From positions 1,364,001-1,428,000 of the forward strand of contig NZ_CP141606.1 in assembly GCF_035593345.1 (NCBI RefSeq): DNA of 64,000 bases, written 5' to 3'. The notes below the pieces were generated by a model, which had not been told where the DNA came from, ran no database searches, and saw only the letters and a list, made by a program, of their open reading frames with translations. The stretch is from Lelliottia sp. JS-SCA-14. Lineage in GTDB: Bacteria > Pseudomonadota > Gammaproteobacteria > Enterobacterales > Enterobacteriaceae. Positions 28,951 through 37,447 of the stretch are shown here, one piece after another. Both the position numbers and the translations under genes were made by a program. The stretch's first letter is position 1, and every line of letters starts with the position of its first letter.

Positions 28951-30453
28951 ATGGGTTCCAGTCGCCTTGAGATGCGCGGTATCAGCCTGGCCTTTTCCGG
29001 CTTTCAGGCGCTGTCACGTGTGGATTTCACCCTGACGGGCGGATCCGTCCATGCGCTGACGGGGGCCAACGGGGCGGGAAAATCAACGCTGATGGCGGTG
29101 CTCTGCGGTACGCATGACCACTACGAGGGTGAAATCAGCATTAACAATCAGCCAGTGGGCATCCGCGAGCCGCTGGACGCCAAACAGCTGGGGATTCACC
29201 TGGTGCAGCAGGAAGTGGACGTGGCGCTGATCCCGGGGCTTAGCATCGCGGAAAACATCATGCTCGATAATCTGGCGCAGCCGGGCCATCGCTATCGCTG
29301 GCGTGCGATTCGCGAGCAGGCGCAGCAGGCCCTGGCGCAGCTGGATGTCTCCCTCAACGTCCGTCGTTCCATCGATAGCTGCACCCTTGCCGAAAAGCAG
29401 CAAATTCTGCTGGCGCGAGCCCTGTCTCACCACTGCCGTTTTCTGATCCTTGATGAACCCACCGCTCCGCTGGACGCCCACGAAAGCGAGCGTCTGTTCG
29501 CGGTGGTCCGTCGCCTGCAACAGCAGGGCATCGGGGTGGTGTTTATCTCCCATCGCATTCACGAGCTGAAAGCCATCTGCGACACCTTAACGGTGCTGCG
29601 CGACGGCAAGCTGATTGAGTCCGGCCCGATGGCGTCGCTCTCGGGCGAAGCCATCGTCGAGAAGATGCTCGGCCACGAGCTGAGCGATATCTACCCGCCA
29701 GCGAGGCCGCCGCACAGCGACGAAACCCTGCTGCGCGTGGAAGGACTGCACGACGAAGCGCTGCTGAAAGATATCTCTCTGCACCTGCGCAAAGGCGAAA
29801 TTCTGGGTATCGCAGGGCTTGCCGGAGCGGGGAAAACCGAGCTGTGCAAAGCGCTGTTTGGCGCCTCGAAAAGCCGGGTCGACAGCGGAGAGTTAAATCA
29901 TCAGGCATGGAAACCGCGCGATCCGGCGGATTCCGTGCTGCGCGGGCTGGCGCTGGTGCCGGAAGAGCGGCGCAAAGAGGGCATTTTTATCGACGAGCCA
30001 GTGAGCATGAATCTGGCCGTCAGCGCGGATAACAGCTTCTCGCGCTGGAGCCTGTTTGGTCATCGTCAGGCGTGGCGTTGGGCCGAAGAGGTGATCGCTC
30101 GCGTCGGCGTGCGGGCGCGCGGGCCGGGGCAGGTTCTGCGCCGTTTGTCGGGCGGGAATCAGCAGAAAGTGGCGATTGGCAAATGGCTGCGCGGTAACGC
30201 CAGCGTACTGATTTTTGACGAGCCGACCAAAGGCGTGGACGTGAAGGCCAAAACCGATCTGTTCCAGCTGATCGACGGTCTGGCGCGCGAAGGCAAAGGG
30301 GTGATCTATGCCTCGGGCGAATTCGCCGAGCTGGTAGGGTTGTGCGACCGCATCTGCGTGCTGTGGGACGGGAAGATCGTGGCGGAGATCGCCGGGGCCG
30401 AGGCCCGCGAAGAGACATTACTTTATTATTCAACCGGAGGTACGGCGTCGTGA
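28951..30453 (+). CDS. CUT2 sugar ABC transporter ATP-binding protein (RbsA-like)
   Basis: This 500-residue protein is a tandem ABC ATPase of the ribose/galactose (CUT2) class. Domain 1 has Walker A GANGAGKST (about 42-50) and Walker B FLILDEPTAPLD. Domain 2 has the degenerate Walker A GLAGAGKTE, signature RLSGGNQQKVAIGKWL and Walker B LIFDEPTKGVD. The linker and the ISHRIHELKAICD switch region are typical of RbsA. It overlaps the permease gene by 4 bp (GTGA). The substrate is not identifiable from the ATPase; neighbouring mtnK suggests a ribose derivative. Confidence 0.92.
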   Translation: MGSSRLEMRGISLAFSGFQALSRVDFTLTGGSVHALTGANGAGKSTLMAVLCGTHDHYEGEISINNQPVGIREPLDAKQLGIHLVQQEVDVALIPGLSIAENIMLDNLAQPGHRYRWRAIREQAQQALAQLDVSLNVRRSIDSCTLAEKQQILLARALSHHCRFLILDEPTAPLDAHESERLFAVVRRLQQQGIGVVFISHRIHELKAICDTLTVLRDGKLIESGPMASLSGEAIVEKMLGHELSDIYPPARPPHSDETLLRVEGLHDEALLKDISLHLRKGEILGIAGLAGAGKTELCKALFGASKSRVDSGELNHQAWKPRDPADSVLRGLALVPEERRKEGIFIDEPVSMNLAVSADNSFSRWSLFGHRQAWRWAEEVIARVGVRARGPGQVLRRLSGGNQQKVAIGKWLRGNASVLIFDEPTKGVDVKAKTDLFQLIDGLAREGKGVIYASGEFAELVGLCDRICVLWDGKIVAEIAGAEAREETLLYYSTGGTAS

Positions 30454-31445
30454 GCAAGGCCCTTTCAGTGAATGCGACGGCGTCGGGCCGTCAGCAGTTT
30501 TTCGATTTTCTCTACAAATGGGGCATGTTGCTGACCGTGGTCGCGCTGGTGGCGATTTTTGGCATCGCGTCGGACAACTTCCTCGACCCGTTCAACATCA
30601 TCAATATCCTGCGATCGATCGCCATTGTGACGGTGATTGCGATTGGGGTGTCGATCTCGCTGACCGTCGGCGGGTTTGATCTCTCCGTTGGTTCAACGGC
30701 GTCGCTGGCAAATGCGCTGGTGATTTCGCTCTTCGTCTGGCACGGCTTCGGCACCACCGAATCGATTCTGATCACCCTGGCCCTCTGTACGCTGGTCGGG
30801 CTGTTTAACGCTTTCCTGATTGTCATTCTGCGCATTCCGGACATGCTGGCGACCCTTGCCAGTCTGTTTGTGATCCAGGGCGTGGCGATGACCTACAGCT
30901 ACGGTGGCTCCATTACCGAAAACATGGTGCTGCCGAGCGGCGACATGGCCGAAGGGACCATTCCGGCGGCGTTTGGCCTGCTCGGCCAGGTGCCGACCAT
31001 CGTGATCATCATGCTGGTGGTGACGGTGCTGGCGCAGCTCGGGCTATCGCTGACCACCCACGGGCGACGTATGTACGCCATCGGCGGCAACCCGGAAGCG
31101 GCGCGCCTGTCCGGCATTCGCACTACGCGTTACAAAGTGGCGGCGTATGTGATCGCCTCTCTGCTGGCCGGGTTAGGCGGGATTTTGCTGGCGTCACGCA
31201 TTGGATCGTCGCAGGTGAATGCGGGCGGCGGGTATTTGATGGACGCTGTGGCCGCAGCGTGGATTGGCTTCTCGCTCGCCGGTTCCGGCAAGCCCAACGC
31301 GCTGGGGACGCTGGTCGGGGCGGTGATTTTAGGCGTGCTCTCCAACGGGCTGGTGATGCTCTCGGTTCCGTATTACGCGATGGACATTATAAAAGGGCTG
31401 GTGCTGGCAGTGGCGCTGGCGATGACCTACATACAAAAACGTTAA
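30450..31445 (+). CDS. CUT2 sugar ABC transporter permease (RbsC-like)
   Basis: This 331-residue integral membrane protein has about 8-10 helices. The BPD_transp_2 family motifs are visible: ISLTVGGFDLSVGSTASLANAL near the third helix, RRMYAIGGNPEAARLSGI in the cytoplasmic loop and a late AAWIGFSLAGSGKPN. The GTG start at 30450 overlaps the ATPase stop and has GGAGG 9 bp upstream. It should pair as a homodimer with the RbsA-like ATPase. Confidence 0.9.
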   Translation: MSKALSVNATASGRQQFFDFLYKWGMLLTVVALVAIFGIASDNFLDPFNIINILRSIAIVTVIAIGVSISLTVGGFDLSVGSTASLANALVISLFVWHGFGTTESILITLALCTLVGLFNAFLIVILRIPDMLATLASLFVIQGVAMTYSYGGSITENMVLPSGDMAEGTIPAAFGLLGQVPTIVIIMLVVTVLAQLGLSLTTHGRRMYAIGGNPEAARLSGIRTTRYKVAAYVIASLLAGLGGILLASRIGSSQVNAGGGYLMDAVAAAWIGFSLAGSGKPNALGTLVGAVILGVLSNGLVMLSVPYYAMDIIKGLVLAVALAMTYIQKR

Positions 31446-31472
31446 AACTTAACAACACAACGGGATAACAGA

Positions 31473-32537
31473 ATGAAAAAAATCGCACTCTCTTTAGCGG
31501 CGCTGGGATTATTGACGGCATTGCCAGGCTACGCGGCGACGCCTGCACCGGTTCCGGCGGCCATTGCCAACCATGAAGGCCCGATTCGTATCGCGGTGAT
31601 CCGCAACCTCGGCTCAGACGACAACACCACGCAGTTTGTCTCGGGCGCGATTCAGGAAGGGAAAAAGCTCGGCTTTAAAGTCAGCACCTTTTTAAGCAAC
31701 GGCGACGACGCCAAATTCCAGGATTTCGTTAACCAGGCCATCAGCCAGAAGTATGACGGGATCATCCTCTCTCAGGGCCGCGACCCGTACTCCACGGCGC
31801 TGGTGAAAAAAGCGGTCGATGCCGGGATCAAAGTGGCGGTGTTCGATACCGCCGTTAACGGTGAAATTCCGGGCGTGACCGTCACCCAGCAGGATGACGC
31901 CTCCCTGACCAATCTCTCCTTCGGCCAGTTGGCGAAAGATTTCAACGGCAAAGCCAATATCATCAAGCTGTGGGTCGCGGGCTTCCCGCCGATGGAGCGT
32001 CGTCAGGCGGCGTATCAGGAATTGCAAAAGCAGTATCCGGGCATCAAAGAGCTGGAGTCTATTGGCGCGGTATCGTCTGACGTGCAGGGCGACACGGCGA
32101 ACAAAGTCGGAGCCGTGCTGGCGAAATACCCGAAAGGCCAGATCGATGCGATCTGGGGCACCTGGGACGCCTTCAGCCAGGGCGCTTATAAGGCGCTCAA
32201 AGAGAACGGTCGCACCGAGATCAAACTCTATAGCATCGATATTTCGAATCAGGATCTGCAGCTGATGCGCGAATCCGGCAGCCCGTGGAAAGTGAGCGTG
32301 GCGGTCGATCCTAAGCTGATTGGGGCGACTAACGTGCGTCTGATCGCCAATAAGATCGCGGGCGAAACCACGCCTGCGACCTACGACTTTAAAGCGGCGG
32401 CGATCCCGCAGGCGCTGCTGGCGGCCCAGCCGGGTGCAGTGAACGTGGCGTCGCTCGGGAAAATCATTCCGGGCTGGGGTCAGACCGAAGATTTTATCGC
32501 GCCGTGGTTTGCGACTCTCGAAGCCAAGAGCAAGTAA
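31473..32537 (+). CDS. CUT2 periplasmic sugar-binding protein
   Basis: This 354-residue precursor has a signal peptide (MKKIALSLAALG..., cleavage after GYA). The mature part is a type I periplasmic-binding fold (Peripla_BP_4): IRIAVIRNLGSDDNTTQFVSG, DGIILSQGRDPYSTALVKKA, GIKVAVFDTAV and IDAIWGTWDAFSQGAY. It lies 27 bp after the permease, with its own strong start region. The ligand is probably a pentose-like sugar by family; the exact one is unknown. Confidence 0.9.
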   Translation: MKKIALSLAALGLLTALPGYAATPAPVPAAIANHEGPIRIAVIRNLGSDDNTTQFVSGAIQEGKKLGFKVSTFLSNGDDAKFQDFVNQAISQKYDGIILSQGRDPYSTALVKKAVDAGIKVAVFDTAVNGEIPGVTVTQQDDASLTNLSFGQLAKDFNGKANIIKLWVAGFPPMERRQAAYQELQKQYPGIKELESIGAVSSDVQGDTANKVGAVLAKYPKGQIDAIWGTWDAFSQGAYKALKENGRTEIKLYSIDISNQDLQLMRESGSPWKVSVAVDPKLIGATNVRLIANKIAGETTPATYDFKAAAIPQALLAAQPGAVNVASLGKIIPGWGQTEDFIAPWFATLEAKSK

Positions 32538-32539
32538 CA

Positions 32540-32612
32540 TTGCCCGGTGGCGCTGCGCTTACCGGGCCTACAACAAAACGTAGGCCGGATAAGGCGTAGC
32601 CGCCATCCGGCA
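32540..32612. repeat. REP/BIME-type palindromic pair
   Basis: Two inverted units separate the binding-protein gene from the LVIVD gene. A repeat in this position can stabilise the upstream mRNA and lower expression of the downstream gene. Confidence 0.8.
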
Positions 32613-32624
32613 AAAGGAACGGAT

Positions 32625-33869
32625 ATGTCCTCTCAATTACCTCGCCCTGACTACAGCCGCAATATGCGTCTGATCGGCCACAGCGATCAGGGCGGTCGCC
32701 CGGACGGCGTGCAGCTCATGGTACATCGCGGCTTTGCTTATATCGGCCACATGGTGTCGCAGGGCTTTTCCATCGTCGACGTGCGCGACCCGAAAAACCC
32801 GAAAGCAGCGGGCTACGTGCCTGCGCCGTCGGGGACCTGGAACGTGCATCTGCAGGCCCACGACGATCTGCTGCTGGTCATTAACGCCCGCGATCTGTTT
32901 GCCGACGCCCGTTTTGCCGATGAAAAGGTCTATTACACCCGCCAGGTCGGCCACACCGTCAGCGACGTGCAGGACAAAGGCTGGAGCGCAGGGCTGCGGA
33001 TTTTCGATATCTCTACGCCGGACAAACCGCGTGAAATCAGCTTCCTGTCTCTCGACGGGATCGGCATTCACCGCATCTGGTACGTCGGCGGGCGCTGGGC
33101 CTATGTCTCGGCGCTGATCGACGGCTTTACCGACTACATTTTCCTGACCATCGATCTGGCCGATCCGCGTAAACCGGAGGTGGCGGGCCGCTGGTGGTTA
33201 CCGGGGATGAATCAGGCGGATGGCGAAGAGCCGACCTGGCCGGAAGGTAAACGCCACGCCCTGCATCACGCCATTATCGCGGGCGAAACCGCCTACGGCA
33301 GCTGGCGCGACGGCGGTTTAACTCTGCTGGATGTGAAGGACAGAACCCAGCCGAAGCTGATTAGCCATCGCAACTGGAGCCCGCCGTTTGGCGGCGGAAC
33401 CCACACCGCGCTGCCGCTCCCGGACCGGGATCTGCTGGTGGTACTCGACGAAGCGGTGCTTGATAATCAGGAAGACGGCGAAAAGCTGATCTGGCTGTTT
33501 GATATCCGCGAGCCGTCGAACCCGGTCAGTATTTCGACCTTCCCGCAGCCGGATGAAACGGATTACGTGGCAAAAGGCGCACACTTCGGGCCGCATAATC
33601 TGCACGAAAACCGGCCTGGGAGTTTTATCAGCTCGACGCTGATTTTCGCGACGTATCAGAATGCGGGCGTGCGCGCGTACGACATTTCAAACCCGTACCG
33701 CCCGGTGGAAACCGGTGCGCTGGTGCCCGCCGCACCGGCAAAAATGATGGACACGCGGCCGAATCGCCCGCAGGTGATTCAGTCATGCGATGTGTTCGTG
33801 GATGCGCAGGGGATCATTTACAGCACCGATTACAACGGCGGATTGTCGGTGATTGAGTATTTGGGGTAA
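32625..33869 (+). CDS. LVIVD-repeat beta-propeller protein
   Basis: This 414-residue protein without signal peptide has at least six LVIVD-type repeats, one per propeller blade: FSIVDVRDPKNP, LRIFDISTPDKP, FLTIDLADPRKP, LTLLDVKDRTQP, IWLFDIREPSNP and VRAYDISNPYRP. Conserved His-containing segments (WNVHLQAHDD, HALHHAI, GPHNLHEN) could bind a metal or ligand and recall selenium-binding-protein-like propellers. I do not know its reaction. It is co-directional with the CUT2 transporter 75 bp upstream and faces mtnK downstream. The start at 32625 follows AAAGGAACGGAT. Confidence 0.85.
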   Translation: MSSQLPRPDYSRNMRLIGHSDQGGRPDGVQLMVHRGFAYIGHMVSQGFSIVDVRDPKNPKAAGYVPAPSGTWNVHLQAHDDLLLVINARDLFADARFADEKVYYTRQVGHTVSDVQDKGWSAGLRIFDISTPDKPREISFLSLDGIGIHRIWYVGGRWAYVSALIDGFTDYIFLTIDLADPRKPEVAGRWWLPGMNQADGEEPTWPEGKRHALHHAIIAGETAYGSWRDGGLTLLDVKDRTQPKLISHRNWSPPFGGGTHTALPLPDRDLLVVLDEAVLDNQEDGEKLIWLFDIREPSNPVSISTFPQPDETDYVAKGAHFGPHNLHENRPGSFISSTLIFATYQNAGVRAYDISNPYRPVETGALVPAAPAKMMDTRPNRPQVIQSCDVFVDAQGIIYSTDYNGGLSVIEYLG

Positions 33870-33887
33870 TCGTAGCGGACGGGTTTT

Positions 33888-33920
33888 GTAGGCCGGGTAA
33901 GGCGAAGCCGCCACCCGGCA
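33888..33920. repeat. REP-type palindrome
   Basis: A single TAGGCCGGGTAAGGCGAAGC...GCCACCCGGCA unit lies between the convergent LVIVD and mtnK genes. Confidence 0.75.
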
Positions 33921-33926
33921 ACAAAT

Positions 33927-35126
33927 TCAACTGTACTGACGTACCCGCGCCACCAATTCTTCGGCGCTGTCGATACGGTCGGCGATCACAATCAACGCTC
34001 TGCCGAGGGTAATGGCGTGACGCAGGCATTCGTGGCACATCGCCTCGTCGGCAATGGTATCGATATCCGCCACGTGCGACAGCCCTACGCTGCGGCGAAT
34101 CAGCTCCGTACCGCAAAAACCAATCGCATCGGTCCAGACTTTTTTCAGAAACTCAGAGGCATAGCCGGGCGCGCTGAGGGCGGCATCGCGGGTTTTTTCA
34201 CGCGCCAGCGCCTGGAAGCGTTCGGCAAAGGTGTTCCACAGCTCCTGAATATCCGTCAGGCGCTGCTCGCGGGCGGCAGCCGCATCACGGATCCCCAGAT
34301 GCCCCGGCAGACCGCAGAAGTTCAGCAGCAGATTGCCGATGGCGGTGCCGATATCAAACCCGATCGGGCCGTAATAACCGAACTCGGCGTCAATGGCCTT
34401 CAGGCTGTCTTGTGCGACAAAAATCGAGCCGCTGTGGATGTCGCCGTGCAGCAGGGCTTCGGCCTGCGAGAAGAAGCGGTGTTTGAGGGACGCGACGGCG
34501 ATTTTCAGGCGATCGTCATTGCGCAGGGCGGAAACGTCCGCCTCCAGCTCGGCCGGATAGTTATTGCGCTCGTGGATCTGGTACGGATCGTTAAAGAACA
34601 GGTCTTCGGTGATCTCGCACATCTCCGGATTGATGTATTTCGCCACCTGCGCTTTTTTGGCGTGCGGGTGCAGGTAAAAGTCGCTGGTGTGGAACAGGGT
34701 GTGGGCCAGATATTCCCCCAGCTGGCGCGAAGCCTGCGGGTAATACGCGCCGCTAATCAGTTCGCCGCGCCAGATTTTGTGGCTGGAGAGATCTTCCATC
34801 ACCATCACCGCCAGTTCCGGGTCGTAGTGGTGAATTTTTACCGTGTGTTGCGGGCTGTGCTGATAGTGCTCGACCAGGGTCTGCGCTTCAAGACGGGCGC
34901 GATCCAGCGTCAGCGGCCAGGACTCGCCGACGCAGCGCACATAGGGCAGCGCCTGCTTGACGATGATGCGGCTCACGCCCTCGGCATCAAAAATTTTAAA
35001 CACCAGATTGAGGTTGCCGTCGCCCACTTCCTGCGCCTCCACCAGCGATGATGGGTTATCGAGGCCGCCAAACTGCTTTGCATAGTCCACGGCATCCTGG
35101 GCGGTAAAGGTACGGTATTGCGACAT
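33927..35126 (-). CDS. mtnK: S-methyl-5-thioribose kinase MtnK
   Basis: MtnK phosphorylates 5-methylthioribose at C1, the entry step of the methionine-salvage pathway in the two-enzyme (nucleosidase plus kinase) branch. The 399 residues form an aminoglycoside-phosphotransferase-like kinase: [13 protein letters not shown] is the catalytic loop and [16 protein letters not shown] the metal-binding DxE segment. The start at 35126 ([13 protein letters not shown]) is the family start. It is divergent from mtnA across a perfect MetJ box. Confidence 0.96.
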   Translation of the reverse strand: MSQYRTFTAQDAVDYAKQFGGLDNPSSLVEAQEVGDGNLNLVFKIFDAEGVSRIIVKQALPYVRCVGESWPLTLDRARLEAQTLVEHYQHSPQHTVKIHHYDPELAVMVMEDLSSHKIWRGELISGAYYPQASRQLGEYLAHTLFHTSDFYLHPHAKKAQVAKYINPEMCEITEDLFFNDPYQIHERNNYPAELEADVSALRNDDRLKIAVASLKHRFFSQAEALLHGDIHSGSIFVAQDSLKAIDAEFGYYGPIGFDIGTAIGNLLLNFCGLPGHLGIRDAAAAREQRLTDIQELWNTFAERFQALAREKTRDAALSAPGYASEFLKKVWTDAIGFCGTELIRRSVGLSHVADIDTIADEAMCHECLRHAITLGRALIVIADRIDSAEELVARVRQYS

Positions 35127-35163
35127 TGCCTGTTCCTCATCAGTTCTGGTAATAAAGACATTT

Positions 35164-35179
35164 AGACGTCTATACATCT
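35164..35179. promoter_or_regulatory. MetJ box pair, mtnK-mtnA divergent promoter
   Basis: AGACGTCT (35164-35171) is the exact met-box consensus, and the adjoining ATACATCT matches 5 of 8. MetJ with SAM binds tandem 8-mers of this kind, so both directions should be repressed when methionine is plentiful. Confidence 0.8.
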
Positions 35180-35231
35180 GAATTTTATCCTGACACAATG
35201 TGATACAACAACGCAACAGAGAATTAACGAT

Positions 35232-36248
35232 ATGCAGACATTACAGACGACCAGCCTGCGGGTGGCGGATAATCAGCTATTTATTCTCGACCAACAGGCG
35301 CTTCCGCAGGAGAAACGCTGGCTGGATGCCTCAACGGTAGAGGCGCTGGTCGGCCACATTCACGCCCTCCGGGTGCGCGGCGCGCCGCTGATCGGGCTCT
35401 CTGCCAGCCTGCTGTTGGCGCTGCTGGCTGAGTCAGGCAAAAGCCGCGACGAGCTGGCGCTGGCCCTTGAAACTCTGCGCGCGTCACGCCCGACGGCGGT
35501 GAATCTGATGAACAATCTCGACCGCATGAAGCAGGCGCTGGGGCAGGAGGATTTTGTTCCGGCGCTGACCGCTGAAGCTCTGCGTCTGATTGAGGAGGAC
35601 AAACAGCTCTGTGATGCCATCGCCCGCGCGGGGAGCGAACTGGTAAAACCGGGAAGCCGTTTGCTGACTCACTGCAACACCGGTGGGCTGGCGACGGCGG
35701 GCGTCGGCACCGCGCTGGGGGTGATTGCGGTGGCGCATCAGCAGGGGAAAATCGCCAATGTCTGGGTGGATGAAACGCGTCCCCTGTTGCAGGGCGGCAG
35801 ACTCACCGCCTGGGAGTTGGGCGAACTGGGCGTGCCGTATCAGCTGATCACCGATTCCATGGCCGCCAGCCTGATGGCGAAAGGGCTGGTGGATGCGGTG
35901 TGGGTCGGGGCGGATCGCATTGCTGCCAACGGCGATGTGGCGAACAAAATCGGGACTTACTCGCTGGCGGTGCTGGCGAAATTCCACGGTATTCCGTTCT
36001 ACGTCGCGGCCCCGCAAACCACGCTGGACCCGAACTGTCCGAACGGTGAGGCGATCCCGATTGAGCAGCGTGCCGCCAGCGAAGTGACGGGCGTCGCCGG
36101 GAGTTTTGGTACGGTGCAGTGGGCTCCGGAAGAGGTGAAAGTCTACAACCCGGCGTTTGACGTTACGCCTGCGGCGCTGATCAGCGGGTGGGTGCTGGAT
36201 ACGGGCGTGGTGTGGCCGCACGAGGTGGCAGCAGGGAAATTCGCCTGA
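35232..36248 (+). CDS. mtnA: S-methyl-5-thioribose-1-phosphate isomerase MtnA
   Basis: MtnA opens methylthioribose-1-phosphate to methylthioribulose-1-phosphate. The 338 residues are an eIF2B-alpha-like isomerase with [14 protein letters not shown] (N-terminal), [19 protein letters not shown] (catalytic Cys), [28 protein letters not shown] (catalytic Asp) and [21 protein letters not shown]. It is the partner of mtnK. Accessory genes lie just downstream instead of the rest of the pathway. Confidence 0.96.
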   Translation: MQTLQTTSLRVADNQLFILDQQALPQEKRWLDASTVEALVGHIHALRVRGAPLIGLSASLLLALLAESGKSRDELALALETLRASRPTAVNLMNNLDRMKQALGQEDFVPALTAEALRLIEEDKQLCDAIARAGSELVKPGSRLLTHCNTGGLATAGVGTALGVIAVAHQQGKIANVWVDETRPLLQGGRLTAWELGELGVPYQLITDSMAASLMAKGLVDAVWVGADRIAANGDVANKIGTYSLAVLAKFHGIPFYVAAPQTTLDPNCPNGEAIPIEQRAASEVTGVAGSFGTVQWAPEEVKVYNPAFDVTPAALISGWVLDTGVVWPHEVAAGKFA

Positions 36249-36291
36249 GTCCGGCTATCCTTTAAGGGCCTTCCCTGAAGAGGATCAAATC

Positions 36292-36762
36292 GTGACGCTT
36301 AATCCCGACACTGACTTAAAACTGGAACGCGTGGTGAATGCGCCACGCGACCTGCTGTGGCTGTGCTGGACAACGCCCGAGCACATCAAACAGTTCTTCA
36401 TTCCTGTTCCGCATAAAGTGCTCGAGTGTGACCTCGACCTGCGCGTGGGCGGGCGTTTTAACACGGTTTTTGAGGTGGACGGCCAACGGATGGACAACAA
36501 AGGCGTCTTTCTGGAGATCGACCCGGGTAAGAAACTGGTCTTTACCGATGGCTATACGGAAGGCTGGAAACCTGCAGAACACCCGTTCATGACGGCGATT
36601 TTGTTGCTGGAAGATGTGGGGGAGGGGCAAACGCGGTATACCGCCATTGCGCGTCATCCCACGGCGGAAATCCGCGAGCAGCACGAGAAGATGGGCTTCC
36701 ATGAAGGTTGGGGGATTGTGTTGGATCAGCTGGTGGTTTATGCGAATGGGTTGCCGCGCTGA
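36292..36762 (+). CDS. SRPBCC (AHSA1-like) family protein
   Basis: This 156-residue protein has the Bet v1-like AHSA1 pattern: LERVVNAPRDLLWLCWTTPEHIKQF at the start, LRVGGRF with an internal strand pair, and FHEGWGIVLDQL at the end. Members hold small hydrophobic ligands, and their function is usually unknown. The GTG start at 36292 has AGAGGA upstream. It lies 43 bp after mtnA and could be co-transcribed with it. Confidence 0.8.
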   Translation: MTLNPDTDLKLERVVNAPRDLLWLCWTTPEHIKQFFIPVPHKVLECDLDLRVGGRFNTVFEVDGQRMDNKGVFLEIDPGKKLVFTDGYTEGWKPAEHPFMTAILLLEDVGEGQTRYTAIARHPTAEIREQHEKMGFHEGWGIVLDQLVVYANGLPR

Positions 36763-36770
36763 ATGTTGAG

Positions 36771-36810
36771 ACCCCCTCTCCCTTGAGGGAGAGGGTTGGG
36801 GTGAGGGGGA
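36771..36810. repeat. Palindromic repeat with CCCTCTCCC arms
   Basis: ACCCCCTCTCCCTTGAGGGA followed by GAGGGTTGGGGTGAGGGGG is a shorter member of the repeat family seen at 25706 and 49968. It marks the left edge of the accessory patch in the mtn locus. Confidence 0.7.
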
Positions 36811-36821
36811 AAATTACGTGA

Positions 36822-37094
36822 TCATGTTCCAGACAGGTTTTCTCTCTTTTTGACTCTCATCTGGCGAATGATGGGATTCCCTTGTTCATCAAAATACCTC
36901 TCAGGCCAGATCACTTCCGGTGAAGTATTGAGTGCCTGAGCGATGAGCAATTCTCCTTTTGGCCATGGGCGACTGAGCGCATTTGCTAATGTCGATGATG
37001 AAAGCCCTGCTTGACGGGACAGTGCTGCGAGGCTGGTTCCGTGCTTCTTTAATGCAGCAATGATATCGGCAGTGTGCCAATTTTGATGGTTCAT
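36822..37094 (-). CDS. Ner/Nlp-like HTH regulator
   Basis: This 90-residue DNA-binding protein has the Ner/Nlp (SfsB-like) pattern: HTADIIAALKKHGTSLAALSRQAGLSSSTLANALSRPWPKGE, with LIAQALNTSPEVIWPERY following. In phage Mu, Ner is a small repressor; SfsB/Nlp is its chromosomal relative. Here it is divergent from an Xre gene across about 105 bp with two dyads, so it probably regulates itself or that neighbour. Confidence 0.8.
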   Translation of the reverse strand: MNHQNWHTADIIAALKKHGTSLAALSRQAGLSSSTLANALSRPWPKGELLIAQALNTSPEVIWPERYFDEQGNPIIRQMRVKKRENLSGT

Positions 37095-37103
37095 GGTGTT
37101 CTC

Positions 37104-37148
37104 CTTACATGTGTTTTGTAAGTGTTCAATTATCCCGTTTTGGGATAA
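37104..37148. promoter_or_regulatory. Two perfect dyads in the divergent regulator promoter
   Basis: Dyad 1 is CTTACA (37104-37109) with TGTAAG (37117-37122), 7 bp between. Dyad 2 is TTATCCCGTTTTGGGATAA (37130-37148), 7-bp arms around GTTTT. Both lie between the Ner-like and Xre-like genes and look like operators for two different HTH proteins. Confidence 0.6.
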
Positions 37149-37200
37149 AAACGCAATGAGAGGATATTCGATTTCAGGATATTTGTATGGAATCGGAACA

Positions 37201-37434
37201 ATGGCCTCAGTTTACTCAGATGAATACCAGCGTGTTATCAATGCATTAAAGACTGCTCGCAAAGAGCGTGGAATCACTCAGGCGCAGCTTGCTGAGGCTT
37301 TGGGCAAACCGCAGTCATTTATTGCAAAAGTGGAAAGCGGTGAACGCCGACTTGATGTTGTGGAGTTTGTGCATTTGGCGAGGTTGGTTGGAGTTGAACC
37401 AACCAACGTAATTAATTCTATAAATAAAAATTAA
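37201..37434 (+). CDS. Xre-family HTH regulator
   Basis: This 77-residue protein is essentially one HTH_3 domain: INALKTARKERGITQAQLAEALGKPQSFIAKVESGERRLDVVEFVHLARLVGV. The start at 37201 is chosen because it gives a compact domain; a longer frame from 37093 runs through the promoter region. It lies 13 bp before the nuclease-like gene and is very likely its co-transcribed regulator. Confidence 0.8.
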   Translation: MASVYSDEYQRVINALKTARKERGITQAQLAEALGKPQSFIAKVESGERRLDVVEFVHLARLVGVEPTNVINSINKN

Positions 37435-37447
37435 AACGTGAGTCTTT

